Origin: Symbiodinium natans
Lineage: Eukaryota > Sar > Dinophyceae > Suessiales > Symbiodiniaceae
Direction of reading: 5' to 3'
Assembly (NCBI GenBank): GCA_905221605.1
Contig: CAJNDS010002845.1
Coordinates: 470,713 to 534,712, forward strand
Length of the DNA: 64,000 nt
Part shown: positions 1 through 11,700 of the stretch, in pieces
Numbering within the stretch: position 1 is the stretch's first letter
Layout: every line of letters begins with the position of its first letter
The notes under the pieces: model-generated
Database searches by the model: none
Seen by the model: the letters and a program-made list of their open reading frames with translations, nothing else
What the model was told of the DNA's origin: nothing
Position numbers and translations under genes: made by a program

Positions 1-2829
1 GCAATGATGCAACTTTATCGTTCACAAGGCGCAACTTCTACTGCTATTGCCTCATGCAATGTCATTGTCGCAGGTTTCGGTTCAAGCCATCGTTGTCTGA
101 CATAAATACTCAGCTCGCAAAGCGAGGGGATGAAGCGATTGCCATGCATGTGCCTGATGGTTGCTCTACAAAGCGCCGGAGCTGCATAGATGCACGTGCC
201 CATGCAGATATCCTAATAGTTGGATCCTGTTCCAAGACGATGTCGTTGTTGCGATGACCGGTGGGATTGTTCAATACCGCTCCGTCTAGATTGAGCAGTA
301 TCGCTCGAGTTTTTTCTGACTACTTAGCTGAGGCTCACGCGCCTCACGTCAGATCCTCAGGTGTCAGGGTTCAGAACTTGATGCATTTGCATGCCCTGGC
401 TGGACTTGGACCGCCAGTGAGGTGGGAGAGTGCGAAGCCTAAATCGCCAGCTTGCCCATGGCTTGCAAGGTCTCGTGCTCGAAGATGTCCAGAGCTTCTT
501 CAAAAGGCAATATAACCTGCAATATAATTCACAGGCTGCCTGGCTTCTTTCAGGCCTGACTGACCATGGCATTTGCTTTCCTTTCTTCGGCCCGGTACGA
601 TTCAGAGCAAAGCCCGTACATCCACTCGGAATGTCGAAATTCCCTCACCGCATGATTTTGTAGATTTTGTAGCATTGGCACCAAATCAACTAAAATCACT
701 CGAAACGAAACATGATGTGCTTGACAACAAGCCTGCACTAGCACCGTTGTGAATATGCGCGAGTGTCGCATGATCGTGGCAGCTGCAAGAAAGTCAGAAA
801 GAGCGTAGCGTTTCAGGGTCAAGTACGAAGAAATGTTTTCATCGGCGGTGCAAAATGAGCGTGGCGCTGTGGCGCGGCGCATGCAAAAGATTTTGTGGAA
901 GCTCGCAAGCCCAGAATCTTCGACTCTCCATGCCACAACATGTGGGATTTGTGAGCAGGCCTTTGCAGGTCTTCCAGAATATGACAACGCAAGGGAAAGA
1001 GACCTGTAGATACATCACGGTGCGATGGGGCGCATCGAAGCAGCAACGTCCCTGCCCTCAGGTAAAGTATCGACCCAAATCCAGCCGAGACATTAGCTGT
1101 TTGTTCAGCTTTGTTCAGCGAAAAGAACACTATCTACACGCCAAGCCTTGCATTTGAACTGTTCGGCGTCGCGTGCTTCCTACCGATCCCAAGGGTTGCT
1201 TGCCACTTTTTGCACTGCCACACCCTGTGCGGCGAAGTTGCTTTGAGACATTCATGCATTGCAGCTTGGAGCGTTGCGGTAGCATTGCAGTGCCAGATGT
1301 TACACGCCCCTAGCAACAGGGCGTGGGGCGCCAACCAGCGACCCAGACGACGGAGACTTCACCTGGCTCGTCTGGCTGGAAGGTGCCGTTAGGAGCCAAC
1401 CAGGGATCCCATGAAGACGAAAGAGCCCACGATCTTACGGAGGAAGGGGAAGGCTCCCGCCCTTCACTTCTCACTACAACCAGGATGGCTGAGAGGAAGA
1501 GAGGGAGAGGCTGACGGGCAAAGACTACGTGAAGAAGATCTCCATCGAGCAGGTGGAGCGGTTCTTCACCAAGCCGTAATCTCGATATTGGGCCAAATCA
1601 CGAAGCAGCGCATCATTGTGGATGCACGGCGGTCGGGTGTGAATGGACAAGCCTCTACATTGGACATGACCTTGCGTGACACGAAGCAGCAGGAGCCCGA
1701 ACTCAGGGCGCGCTAGCTCTGGCAAAGCGTGTAGTGTAGACCGACCGGTGTTCGCTCAAGGTGTTTCGTGTTTCGACGCGCAACATAAATGAAAGGCCAA
1801 GCCCATGTTGTCAAGAGACTTCAGTTTCTGAGTTGACATGCAGAGTTGGGGGGTCGGGGATATGGGGGGACTATGGCTGCAAGTCTGCAAGCACAGCGCT
1901 CATTTTAACGCTACGCGACCCTCGCCCTGGCCCAATGAAGCTCCCGGAGAGGAGGGACGTGGCGGCCCTGTGGGGAGGTGGGGTGGGGGGGTGGGGGGGG
2001 TGGGTGGGGGGTCGGGGGGGGAGGGCGTGGGGTGGGGGTTTTTTTGGTGTTAGATTCTACAGCGTGACCCTGGTCCCGGCAAACCGTCCGCTTTCGGATC
2101 CCGGTCGCCTGCGGGTGGTACCCATTCCAGGCAAAAAAGGCTTCCGACGTGTGGCTGGCTTGGAGAACAACCTAGACACCTTCGGCCCGAGGCCTCGGCG
2201 ATTGTTATTAGGGGCATGTGGTTTGGCATCCTTTTTGCAAATCGACACTGTTTTTTTTTCAAATGGTGATGTTTTTGGCTCGAACGCTTGGCGTGTCGCG
2301 CAGCCACAATGAATCCACACGGAACCGTTTTCATCGCGTTTGCGAACGTGGCATGCATGTCAGTGTTTCAAGCCACTGCAGCTGCAAAATCGCGGTGATG
2401 TTGCCGGAAAGGATCAACAACTCGTTGTTTTGACAGGTGGTGCCGCTTGCAATCTAGCCTTTGTTGTTGGCAAATCGAAACTGAAGCAGTTCATTGGCTA
2501 TGCCGTGGAACGGCTAAGGGCCTCTAGAAAAATCGTATGTTCTAAGGCTGTCAACAGCTCCAGCCTGGACACGGTGCTGAGCAAGAAAGCCAAGCAGGTG
2601 TCAAAAGATGTCGGAAAGTCAGTCCCCCCAAACTTCATCGCTTTGATCCGCTTGCAGTTCATGCCTAATGCCTTGGATAAACCCATGCCTTTAGCTGTCA
2701 GGAAAAACACCCATGCCACGAGGTTGTGGCTGGCGCGGAGGATAGGACTAGCTGGCACTTCGGCAAAGCGGACTGCAAATGCCCGCCTGATCACGTTGTG
2801 GCCGCTTATCTGCATCTGCTAAAGATGGG
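1..2829. other. No supportable gene
   Basis: I found no reading frame with a recognisable domain and no chain of exons here. Composition is ordinary for the window apart from the G-rich block at 1968-2046. The region may be intergenic, or intron or UTR of a gene lying to the left. A translated stretch near 2400-2820 on the + strand is open but low in information and matches nothing I know. Confidence 0.5.
1968..2046 (+). repeat. G-rich low-complexity tract
   Basis: About 80 bases consist of G runs separated by single T or A residues, with few C residues. The tract could form G-quadruplexes on the + strand. It is not coding in any convincing way. Confidence 0.85.
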
Positions 2830-3045
2830 TAACCAACGACTGCAGGGGTAGGCCAGCACAGAATTAGCTTTCGCTCTCCGTTGAGGTTCTGTGCAAGCTT
2901 CCAACATGCTGTCCAAGGCTGGAAAGTCATGGGAGTGTGGAGATGCCTTGGGGCATCGCCACTTCTCGAGTAAGATGGCCATATCTTCCTGCAGCTGCTG
3001 CTTGGCCAAACTGGCTTCAGTGGCTTCTGCCCTTAGTGCCACAGC
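2830..3045 (-). CDS. Candidate exon, helical/coiled-coil peptide, minus strand
   Basis: The minus strand is open across this block and reads like protein rather than chance. An Ala/Glu/Gln-rich amphipathic helix (motif EASLAKQQLQEDMAILLEKW) is followed by a second helix (ALDSMLEACTEPQRRA). No family is recognised and no flanking exon was found. If real, it is the only host exon on the minus strand in this window, against the + orientation of all other host genes, which lowers my confidence. Alternatively it is a chance open frame, or a piece of a decayed element. Confidence 0.3.
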
Positions 3046-4231
3046 AACCCTGAAATCACTGCAATCCCCTAAACCCCAAAAACCCTATATAAGCTCCCAA
3101 AGTCTCAGCGACCCTGAACCACCTGTCCTGAAGCCTTTTTGCTTTAATCCAACCGGATGGCATTGAGCCCACCAGGCCAGCCGACTAGCCCTTGTGAAGA
3201 CATGGTTCCAGGCGCTCACCAGCGTGGAAGGGTTCAGAATGTAAGGGGTGCTGGGGTGGGTTGAGAATTGAGAGGTCGTTGGATGCTCTCGAAGCAGGGA
3301 CATGGCATCTCTGGCATCAGCACGTTACATGCGTATCAGATGTGCTCCATGTATGCCGCAGGTGCAAAGCTCAGAAATTCAGCATCCAAGCACCTGGACA
3401 GGTGGATACCTTTTATGCCTTTGTTACACTGAGCGGTCGATTTTTCGTTCTTGTTCTTTCATACCGTACATTCAGTCAAAGCAGTCAAAATGTCTTGGGA
3501 GGCCGTGCAAATGTGAGAAGGAGGACGAGGTCCTTGAGGGCAAGGCAACGCTCTCCACAATGCTCTCCACTCGCTCTCCTAATCATTACGAACGCCTCCA
3601 CCCTTCTGTTTGCAGCTGTGCTATCTTCGTCCTGAAGCCTTTAGCTGAACGCGTTCTTGTTGTGTGTTCTCAGCTTGTCTACAAGTCGCCCTGAAAATTT
3701 CTTACAAAGTGGGGTTTCACCACAAACTGGCAGGCACGGGAATGTTCTGCGTACCTGGGGGAGCGCTACTTTCCCAACACATTGCCTCCTCAGGCGCCTC
3801 TACTGGGCTAAAGAATTGCGTGTTTAAGGGTTCGGGTTCCTATAATCAGGACTTTTGCATTTTTTGGTTGAGAAGGAGTATTCGGGAAATACCCATATAC
3901 CTCAAGATGCGAAGAAGACATCGGTGACATGTAGTGACATCAGTCGGATAGCAAGCCAGCAAAGCTTGAGGGGATTCGATCGACGCAGCATGTGCGTGTC
4001 GTTGTACAGATGTCAAGTACAGGAATGCTCCTGCCATCCAAATACCATGGTGAAGTACCAGTGCGATGAGATTGCCCCGGGAGCCACTCAAGTGGAGCAG
4101 GTCGCCCGCCTCAGTCCAGTTGAAAGGCATTCTGTGACGTACTATAGGCAGCCACATGTTACTGTTGCAATGGCCACAATAACCTTGGCCTATAGTTACT
4201 AGCTACTTTAGCTACAAAAGTTGCTATGGCT

Positions 4232-4307
4232 GCTAATTGTAGCAACTGTCAGGTTCGCAACCTCAGCCAGCTAACTGTAGCAACTGTCAGGTTCGCAACC
4301 TCAGCCA
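4232..4307 (+). repeat. 38-nt tandem duplication
   Basis: Two adjacent 38-base units, 4232-4269 and 4270-4307, differ by a single base (ATT versus ACT near the start of the unit). Each ends in the run CAACCTCAGCCA. Confidence 0.95.
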
Positions 4308-4417
4308 AGGACGGGAAAGTCCAGTGCCAGTGTCCCGAGGGACAGTTCGTGAACGGCGAAGACCAGCAATGCCACGACTTCTACGGGGCCCACCTCTTCC
4401 CGAACAGGCCTCCGTAG
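4308..4417 (+). CDS. Candidate Cys-rich exon ending in a stop
   Basis: Directly after the 38-nt duplication an open frame reads a short Cys-rich peptide with the spacing C-x-C-x10-C (VQCQCPEGQFVNGEDQQCHD), and stops at TAG 4415-4417. The Cys pattern and the Pro-Glu-Gly turn recall the end of an EGF-like domain, but one partial motif is not enough to name a family. The preceding bases read CTCAG in both copies of the duplication, so either could act as a splice acceptor. No upstream exon was identified. Confidence 0.3.
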
Positions 4418-4419
4418 CA

Positions 4420-5995
4420 TGAATGAGAGCCCAGACATTGATGGTCATCTTCGTCAGTCCTCAAGCACATCTTGAGCACAGGCTAAAGCCAGGGCTGTGC
4501 TTCTGCAGTGTCAATGCTCGGCCTCGTCCAGGCAGCAGCTCCCAACGAGACCTGGCACCATCCCATGTATTGTGCACATAGCAACACAAAACGTGCACTC
4601 AGAAGCTTCGACATACAGCCTCCTGAATATTGCGCTCGTTTGGTGCTCCACTTGCATAGCTCTGCACCTGCACTAATTGGATTTGAGTTTGAAACATTCT
4701 TTTTTAAGCTTAATCGTGTTTGACGACACTAAAGGCACACATCATCACAGCATGCCAATACACGATGGCACGCGTTCCTGTCGTAGTGCTTCTCGGCTCG
4801 GGCTTGTAGGGAGAATGGTCAAAAGAATCTGCTATGATCTGTTGGATACTCCCGTGACACCACACGCAAGCCTTCCTTCTCCACAAGTGCTGGATGCCGT
4901 GCATGCGCCACTCCTTTTACGCCACTGCTTCATGAAAAGAGAAAACTTTCGGTTTAGCCTCTGAAACCAAACAGAGCAGCATTCTGCTCGCATTCTGCCA
5001 GGGGTGAATTGCGTTTGGCAAACGCAGGTGGCAGAATGGGGAACTTGCAACCTGGTGCAACCTACTCTCCCATTGCGTCATGCCGGAGTCTGCCAGTTTA
5101 AATGAAGCTTGCAAATCGTGCACGTCAACACTACTTGCCCGTCTGTAGCCTTATAGCTGAAACTGGGCTTCCGAAACCAACCATGAGCTGCCCGAAACGG
5201 AACAAAACGGAACTCCCCAAGCTGCATTACGACGAAAAAGGCAGCCCATTGAGCAAGAGTCACACCAACTCGTTTCTTCAGGAATGCAACTGGGGCTGAT
5301 TCCATTGCTTCTGGTGGCACCTTGGGCAGTGTGACGGGAAGGACAATGCGCAGCAAGAAGCACAAAACGGCTGTGTGTGCAGTGAGTGACGTGCCGTAAC
5401 GAATCCATGGACACCCTAACACCCACTGATCTCCACTGATGATCTCCGCGCGTGCTGGCTCCTACTGCAACTTTTAGCTCAAGATGGAAGGTTGCATTTT
5501 GGCCTCTGGCCTCTATGGGATACAACACTTCTCCGCAGAGTGATGTGCAAGTGTACAAGTGGTCTACAAAGACGACATTCTTAAAAATCCGGCCATAGTT
5601 GACAGAACTCTCAGCAAGATGCCTTTCTTCTAGAGTGCGGCAATGCCGGCACCCAAGCCTGGCGGGGCTACGCAGCCTCGGTAGCTCTGCCTGAAGTTGT
5701 CCGCTTGCTCCAGCTGGCGTCAGTATTTTCCATGCCCCAACGACACACTGTGATGGGCAACCTGGGCGCAAGGGTACGAGAGTAATTAGCTGGGACCCGT
5801 GAGAGCAAACTACCATACAGCACCGCAGGAAGAAGCGAGCTCGCAGCAAGCAGGAGGCAGTAAAGCAGCTGTTGAAGCTCGTGCTTGTGACCCGCACAAA
5901 GTCTCTAGACCAATGCGAAGTGGTGCAGGCCTTGGAAGCCACAGTCGTCGTTGGAACGTGACCCGGGCTGGTTTGTGTTCTGCACGGTTTGGGTT
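4420..5995. other. No supportable gene
   Basis: Long open frames on the minus strand here are Cys-, Ser- and His-rich with no recognisable motif, and look like chance. The segment directly precedes the first identified WD40 exon and may hold its upstream exons or promoter. I could not pick either out. Confidence 0.5.
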
Positions 5996-6000
5996 CTGTC

Positions 6001-8690
6001 ATGATGAAGTGGGTGCATAGTTCGCTTGGAGCTGCGACATCCTTGCTTCCTGGAAGATACGATGGCGGGCTTCTGGGATTCGGCTTGGAAGATGGAGCTT
6101 GTGCCCAAGACAGTTTTTGGACTCCTCCACGTCGCTGCATGATGCTGCATGCATGTGGCCTGACTGGTGTGACCCACAAACTCGCAGAAAACGAAGAGTA
6201 CGGCCGAGCCGCATTTCGAAAAATTTTCGAACCTTTAAACAAAGCCATCTAAGCCCCTGTCGTCTGAGGGTCAGACCTTCGGCTATGCGCCACACGTTGG
6301 CTGCATCAAGGCGGTGCACTGCAATCAGGACTCGCTTTTTTCAGCAAATAAACAGCTATTGCTTGATTGCTAGGTTGTGTTAGACTTTCTGAGAGATGTT
6401 CAGCGACTATTTCGCAGTACAGTGCTGCAACGTTCTGCAGCTGTCGATGGGAGGAGGGCAAGCTGGCATCTGGTGCTACAGACAATGCTGTCCAGTACTC
6501 AAATGAGACTGGGATAGACCCTGCTTTCCGCTTGCAGCTCGCATCAAGCCGCACTTCTGTCATGGTGCCTCATTGTGGCAAAGGTCCGACTCTTTGACTT
6601 GGCTAAGAGGGTCGAGCTTGGAGAGCTACAAGAACACCAGGACAGCCTGCAAAGACCGCACAGTGCAGCCCGTCATCCTGCACAGACTCCGAGACAAATG
6701 CAATCGTGTGTCCACGTGCATCTCAAGGATTCAGTGTCAGCCTTGCAGTTCTGGAAGGGCACTCTGATTACGGCAAGCAGCGACGGGCAGGCCATGGCAT
6801 TTTTGTCTGGCCTCCGGGGTTCACCGGTCTTCGAATGGGCTAAACATTGGCTTGCTGTGTTCATCCCTGTCTATGAAATGAAACACGACTCCGTTAGCGG
6901 TTAACCGATCCTTCTTGAGTTGGTGGAAGCAGGTTTGCATTTGGCGTGGCGGAGATTTCGAGCGCGGCTGGCTGTTTTGTTGGCTGTGTGCAAACAAGCG
7001 CATACAAGCGGCCTGTTTTGGAGCGAATGAATGGGCACGTGCCAGAATGAGATCTTACATGTGTACTTGCCAGGCTCCTCCTCAAGTTCCAAGGCCACAA
7101 GGCAGGGAGTCGTCTTAGATTGGAGCCTTCAGCACTGATGCTCGTGTTTTGTGTAGGCTGCAGTCACCAGCTTGGCTGTTGATAGCTTAGCGAAAGCTTC
7201 AAGTTTTTCCTCTGCTGCTGGCGCGAATGAAATTCATGGACAATTCCTGCAGCACTTTGCCTAGTTAAGGTTCATCCTTCCGGACGCATGATTGCAAGTG
7301 CTCTTGCTGCAACTGAGTGCCAGGGCTTGGCAAGGACAACAAGAGAGGGGTTGTCTGAGTTCAGGCGCTTAAACCATGCAGCTGGCCATCCGTGAAGTGT
7401 CAGGTGCTGGTCGTGACCAACGGATACAGCTGTGGGCTGAGAGCTTAGAAATCTCTCGTACGGAGTGTCTGACTGGCTGCAACACAGAAACTGCAAGGAT
7501 CTAACGCGTGGGACCTCGGCTGCCCACCTGACAATGAAGGAGATTGTAGAGGCTTGCAGTGTCTTGTTTTCGACGAGCTGCTGTGGACTCGCCCTTCCCG
7601 TCAGTCGGAATTGTCATTTTATTTTAACCAGTGGTTACTGTCAGGACATGCGTTTTTTTGCGCACAGTGCCCTGGAAGTACCCCTCTCAATCACTGGAAT
7701 GAGTGCTCTACTGACATTCAGCTCAAAAGATACCCTGCGTTACTTTGCCAAAACCAGTAGAAGCTCCCGCACTACATGTGTGCTTCTTTGGACACGCAAG
7801 TGGGAGAAGCTAAAAGTAAACATGGAATTCGTTCTAAGAGAAGCTTGCTAAGACGAGGTTAGATTTGGCTTTCCCATACCGGAAGTTTCAAGCAGATTTT
7901 TCTTAACCAGGAGCCCCCGCCCCCCTCCCCCCACTCATCATTCATCACGATGGTTCTTTCAGACAGAATCGGACCTGCTCAGAATCATGAGGACCTTGTC
8001 AGATGACATTAAAGAACTAAACTCAAGAAAGTCCTGGCAGACCCTCGAATGGTCTCCATGCGGAGACCGCCTTGGCGTTCTAAGCGCACGTGAGCTGCTG
8101 GCCGTGCAGGCGGCGCGAGACTTGCTCTGTTGCACCTGATCCACAGAATTCCGCAGATGTAGGCATGTTTTCAGGATGGCCTGATGGATTAAGGGGCCTT
8201 GCTGGCTGAGTTCCATGAACCCCTGACTCGTTCGCTCGCCAGGTGAGAACTACCGCCACAGCCTCCTTCAAAGATCAGTCATCAGCAGGTAGCTGAGGTC
8301 GGGGATCGCTGCGTGTGCCTGCTTCATGTGTGTTGCACCGATTAACCATCCGAAGCTGAGGAAGGGTTCGTTCGAATCAATCTCGTCAAAACCTCAGAAT
8401 GTCAAGTTCACGGAATTCATTCCCGGACTCACTTTGTACTAGCAATCTATTGTTTCGCATCTCTGCAAGAACTGCATGTTCTGCAGATGTCTGCATGTCG
8501 ACCGGCTCCCAGTATGCATACCAAGACTGCCATGACGTGGCTGTCGTCCACGATGCCTGGGACTTGTCTTCATGGTCTCTGCAGCTCAAGCCGAGACTTC
8601 TTCGTGTTTTGCTGCGGTAATGCACCTTGCCTTGAGGCTGGCACTTGGCGATGCTAAAGGCGAAGTCCAGATTCTCCACAACAGCGATGA
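6001..8690 (+). CDS. PAK1IP1/MAK11-like WD40 repeat protein (multi-exon)
   Basis: The family functions in 60S ribosome biogenesis and, in animals, in p21-activated kinase regulation. That is family knowledge, not shown here. Frame-checked exons are 6441-6489, 6584-6640, 6728-6790, 6933-6961, 7074-7101, 7157-7177, 7270-7297, 7404-7435, 7498-7551 and 8041 to about 8088. They join in phase into blade motifs in the family's order: SGATDNA-VRLFDL, LITASSDGQ-VCIW, GHK-AAVTSLA-VHPSG, SAGRDQRIQLW and LEWSPCGDRLGVLS. An upstream exon at about 6031-6111 gives GRYDGGLLGFGLEDG, resembling the family's N-terminal blade. A late exon near 8636-8690 gives LALGDAKGEVQIL. Start and stop codons are not fixed; ATG at 6001 is only a candidate. 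Several exons are just 21-32 nt. Donors are GT, GC and one GA (6641). Confidence 0.85.
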
Positions 8691-8759
8691 TGCTCTGACA
8701 CAGGCAGATCCCCCAGCGCGTCAGCAAATTACGGTCATAGCAACTCGTGCACAATGACT

Positions 8760-11700
8760 CTCTCTTGTGCTGTTGCTGAAGCCCGCCAATAAGCTGCTCT
8801 GCTCAGAAGCAGTGGATGGACAGTAAATTCAAGGTGAACTGCTGCCATCCGATGTTTCCGCAAACCTGTCACAGTGCTGCATCTTTCTTAGTATGCTGCT
8901 GAGTGTGAGTGCGTGTTTATTGAGGAGGCTTCAAAACGTCAGCTGTTCGCTGGACCCAAAAACTCTCTCCCCTGAGTGAGCGACGACACCATTGTGTTCT
9001 TGCTTCCCAACGTGCTTGTACGCATTGATGCAAAACGTTCCAAGCCACACTGCACAGCTCGCTGTCTGACGAGCGAGAACGCCAAAGAACGGTTGACATA
9101 TCGCCGGCTGGCGTGATTTTGCGCGGTCCGTGGTGCTTTCCCCAAAAAGTAGACAAGGTTCACCTCGTGTCTTTGCCAATCTTGCAAGGCCTGCAAGCTG
9201 CCGAGGGAAGCTGGGGCAGCGTCTGCCCGAGTGAAGGCTTTGGCTATCTGTGCCGCCCACTTGCTGGTCGGCTCTACTGGCCTGAGTTTGAGCTACTCTG
9301 GTTTAGGGGGATTAGGCTTCGAGCTTCTCATTTCCGCCCAGTGGACATTGGAGTGGGGATTGGTTTTTGGTTGAAAGTTGCAGCTGCTTGGGTGGTACAA
9401 TCAGCAAAACATCTCCCAGAATATTCGGAGCTTGGCGAGTGCTGACTTCCAAGTTCCAGTCAGGACACGACATGAGACCTTGTCAGTGTTAAGCCGTGCT
9501 CAGGAGCATGAGATTACATTACACAGCTTCGGCTTGTGATAGATGTCAACAGAATAGAGAATGCAGGGGATCTTGGATGATCGCTAAAACCCTGCACCAT
9601 GAAAGTTCCGCTCTCATGCCAGGGCTGAGCAGCGGTGAAGTGGAAGCATTGAGCCTGGTGGGTTCTATCTCTTTGTGTTGCTATTACTCTCGAGCTGCGT
9701 GCGTACAAGCAAGCCAAGTCAACCCTTAGCCCCTCAAAACGCCCTAAGTCCCGGCCTTTGCATTGAGCTCAGGTTTGGCTGATGCCAGACAAGATTGGGG
9801 CAAAGGCCGTCTTCAGCTTCATACAAGATGCAGTAGCAGCGGCAGCAGCGGCAGTAGTCGTCAGCCGCAGCAGGAGGGTGCTGATGCTGCACCTTGCCCT
9901 TGTTTCTGTTCCGCGTAGTGTCGTTAGTCAGCCGACTAGTCAATGCGTCAGGCAGGACCCCGCAAACTGCCCTTTGGAACTTACTTGTCGCTAGACCTTT
10001 CTGAACGTTCATTGCTCTCACTCTCTTGCTGTCTCCACGTCCATGCATCAAGCCATGAAAACTACCCTTTCCTGAGCCACAACTTGGCAGTTAAAACCTG
10101 TTTGCGGGGCATGCTTGCAAAAACCTCGCCAAGAGGAACCGACATTCATCAACTTTGCCCGTCAGCTCTACAAACTTGATGCGCTGCGTTTTCGTGCACA
10201 AGCATGTCTACCTGCACATCTTGACAGTCACCGCCGGCATGGTCTCTGGACAGTTTCAAGAAGCTGCGCGTGGTTGAGACAAAGTGCAGCACTGAGCTCT
10301 GCCTTGTCAGAACGTGAAGTGACGCAGCGACGCACGAACACATGCTCCATGTTCTTCCTTCTGAGGAGCCGGCTCACGTGCCTTGCAGTTTGGGCTCCTG
10401 AGGCCTCGCATCGCATCAGTCTCTACACGTACATCAGTGACATGTAAGCACAGGCATGTGTCCCATCCAAAAGAACAGAAAAGACGCTGTTTCTGATACA
10501 TGACGATAAGCCGGGCCAGATTCGCATTTGTGGCAGCCAGGAGGCAAGCAGCTCAAAAGGCGCCGTCAGCCTGCAATACTGTAGCAGCAAGGTAGCAGCA
10601 TGTGCCCGTGTGCATGTGTGCGAGTCACTTCAGAATACTGATGCACCCGCAAGGCAAGAAGCCAAAGAAAAGCTGAGTCGTGGACACCAGAAGTTAGCCC
10701 TGGTCGTCTCATGTAAGTCAGGGTGAGCAGGAATGGACCTGGTTTTTCAACAGTACCTCAGCATTCCTGTGGAAGAATGGAGATGCCAGGGCTGACAATG
10801 TTAACGACGCAGTGCCAAGGGCACATTGCAGACCAGGCGCGCAGAAAATGACTTCAGCTTGGTTTGATGGGATATCTGTCCCGCACAGCTAGTTTGCGGG
10901 GGCTGCAGTCTAACCCGCGCGGGAGCGTAAAGACGTCCAAAGGTGGCGGCAGCTTAAACCCAGAAGTCAAAAAGCGGACAGCTTCGGGGACGGCGAGAGC
11001 ACGATTTCGTCCAAAAAGCGAGCAGGCTTCAATCAAGAATGCATGGTCTTGGCCGAGGGCGCCGGCAGCACGGCCACATCTACATGGCCCCTCTGCCCCT
11101 CTTACTCTACACGTTCGAACCCATTAGTGTTTACACATTGTTTGGGGAACAAGAAAGTTACACCAATACCTCGTGTCATTTGCTGTGCGGATAGGGGCAT
11201 CTAAACAAAACTGTTTTGTGAACTCGGGATTACGGAGACGGTACAGCATGCGGCTCACGAACGGATGCCACCAATTAGCCTTGTCTCAGATCCTTAGCCC
11301 TCAGAGGAAGTTTTCAGTGGCAGTTGTCCATGATTCGCCGAGGCAAAGGAAGCCTACCATGAACTGGTTCAGCTGCAGGCTTTCACCCAAATTGCACATG
11401 ATGTATCTTGTGTACGGTTAAGCGAGGAACGACACTGATGCCCGACACGCCATGCAACGCTTGCGAGCCTGATGCTCTCGTTGCAGGAGCGAGCCACGAA
11501 GCTTCGGAAAGTGCGCCCTGACCTTTGCATCTGTGGACTACAGTACCGAAGCGCACAGAACTGTTGGACTTCAACATAACACAGCGTGGGCGTAAAGCGG
11601 TCGCCTTACAAGAAGCATAACATGTATATGCCTCCCACGCGCTGCAACCGGCTTCGGCTAAGCCATCGGCAAAGTACACGGAGTAAGAGCCGGTGGTTTG

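Noticed and set aside
5151-6248. 365-codon open frame on the minus strand
   Set aside because: Cys/Ser/His-rich with no motif. It overlaps the + strand exon encoding GRYDGGLLGF of the WD40 gene, so it is a shadow.
7272-7496. Minus-strand VSVGHDQHLTLHGW resembling a WD40 strand
   Set aside because: It is the reverse complement of the true + strand exons (GRDQRIQLW). The likeness is a coincidence of the antisense frame.
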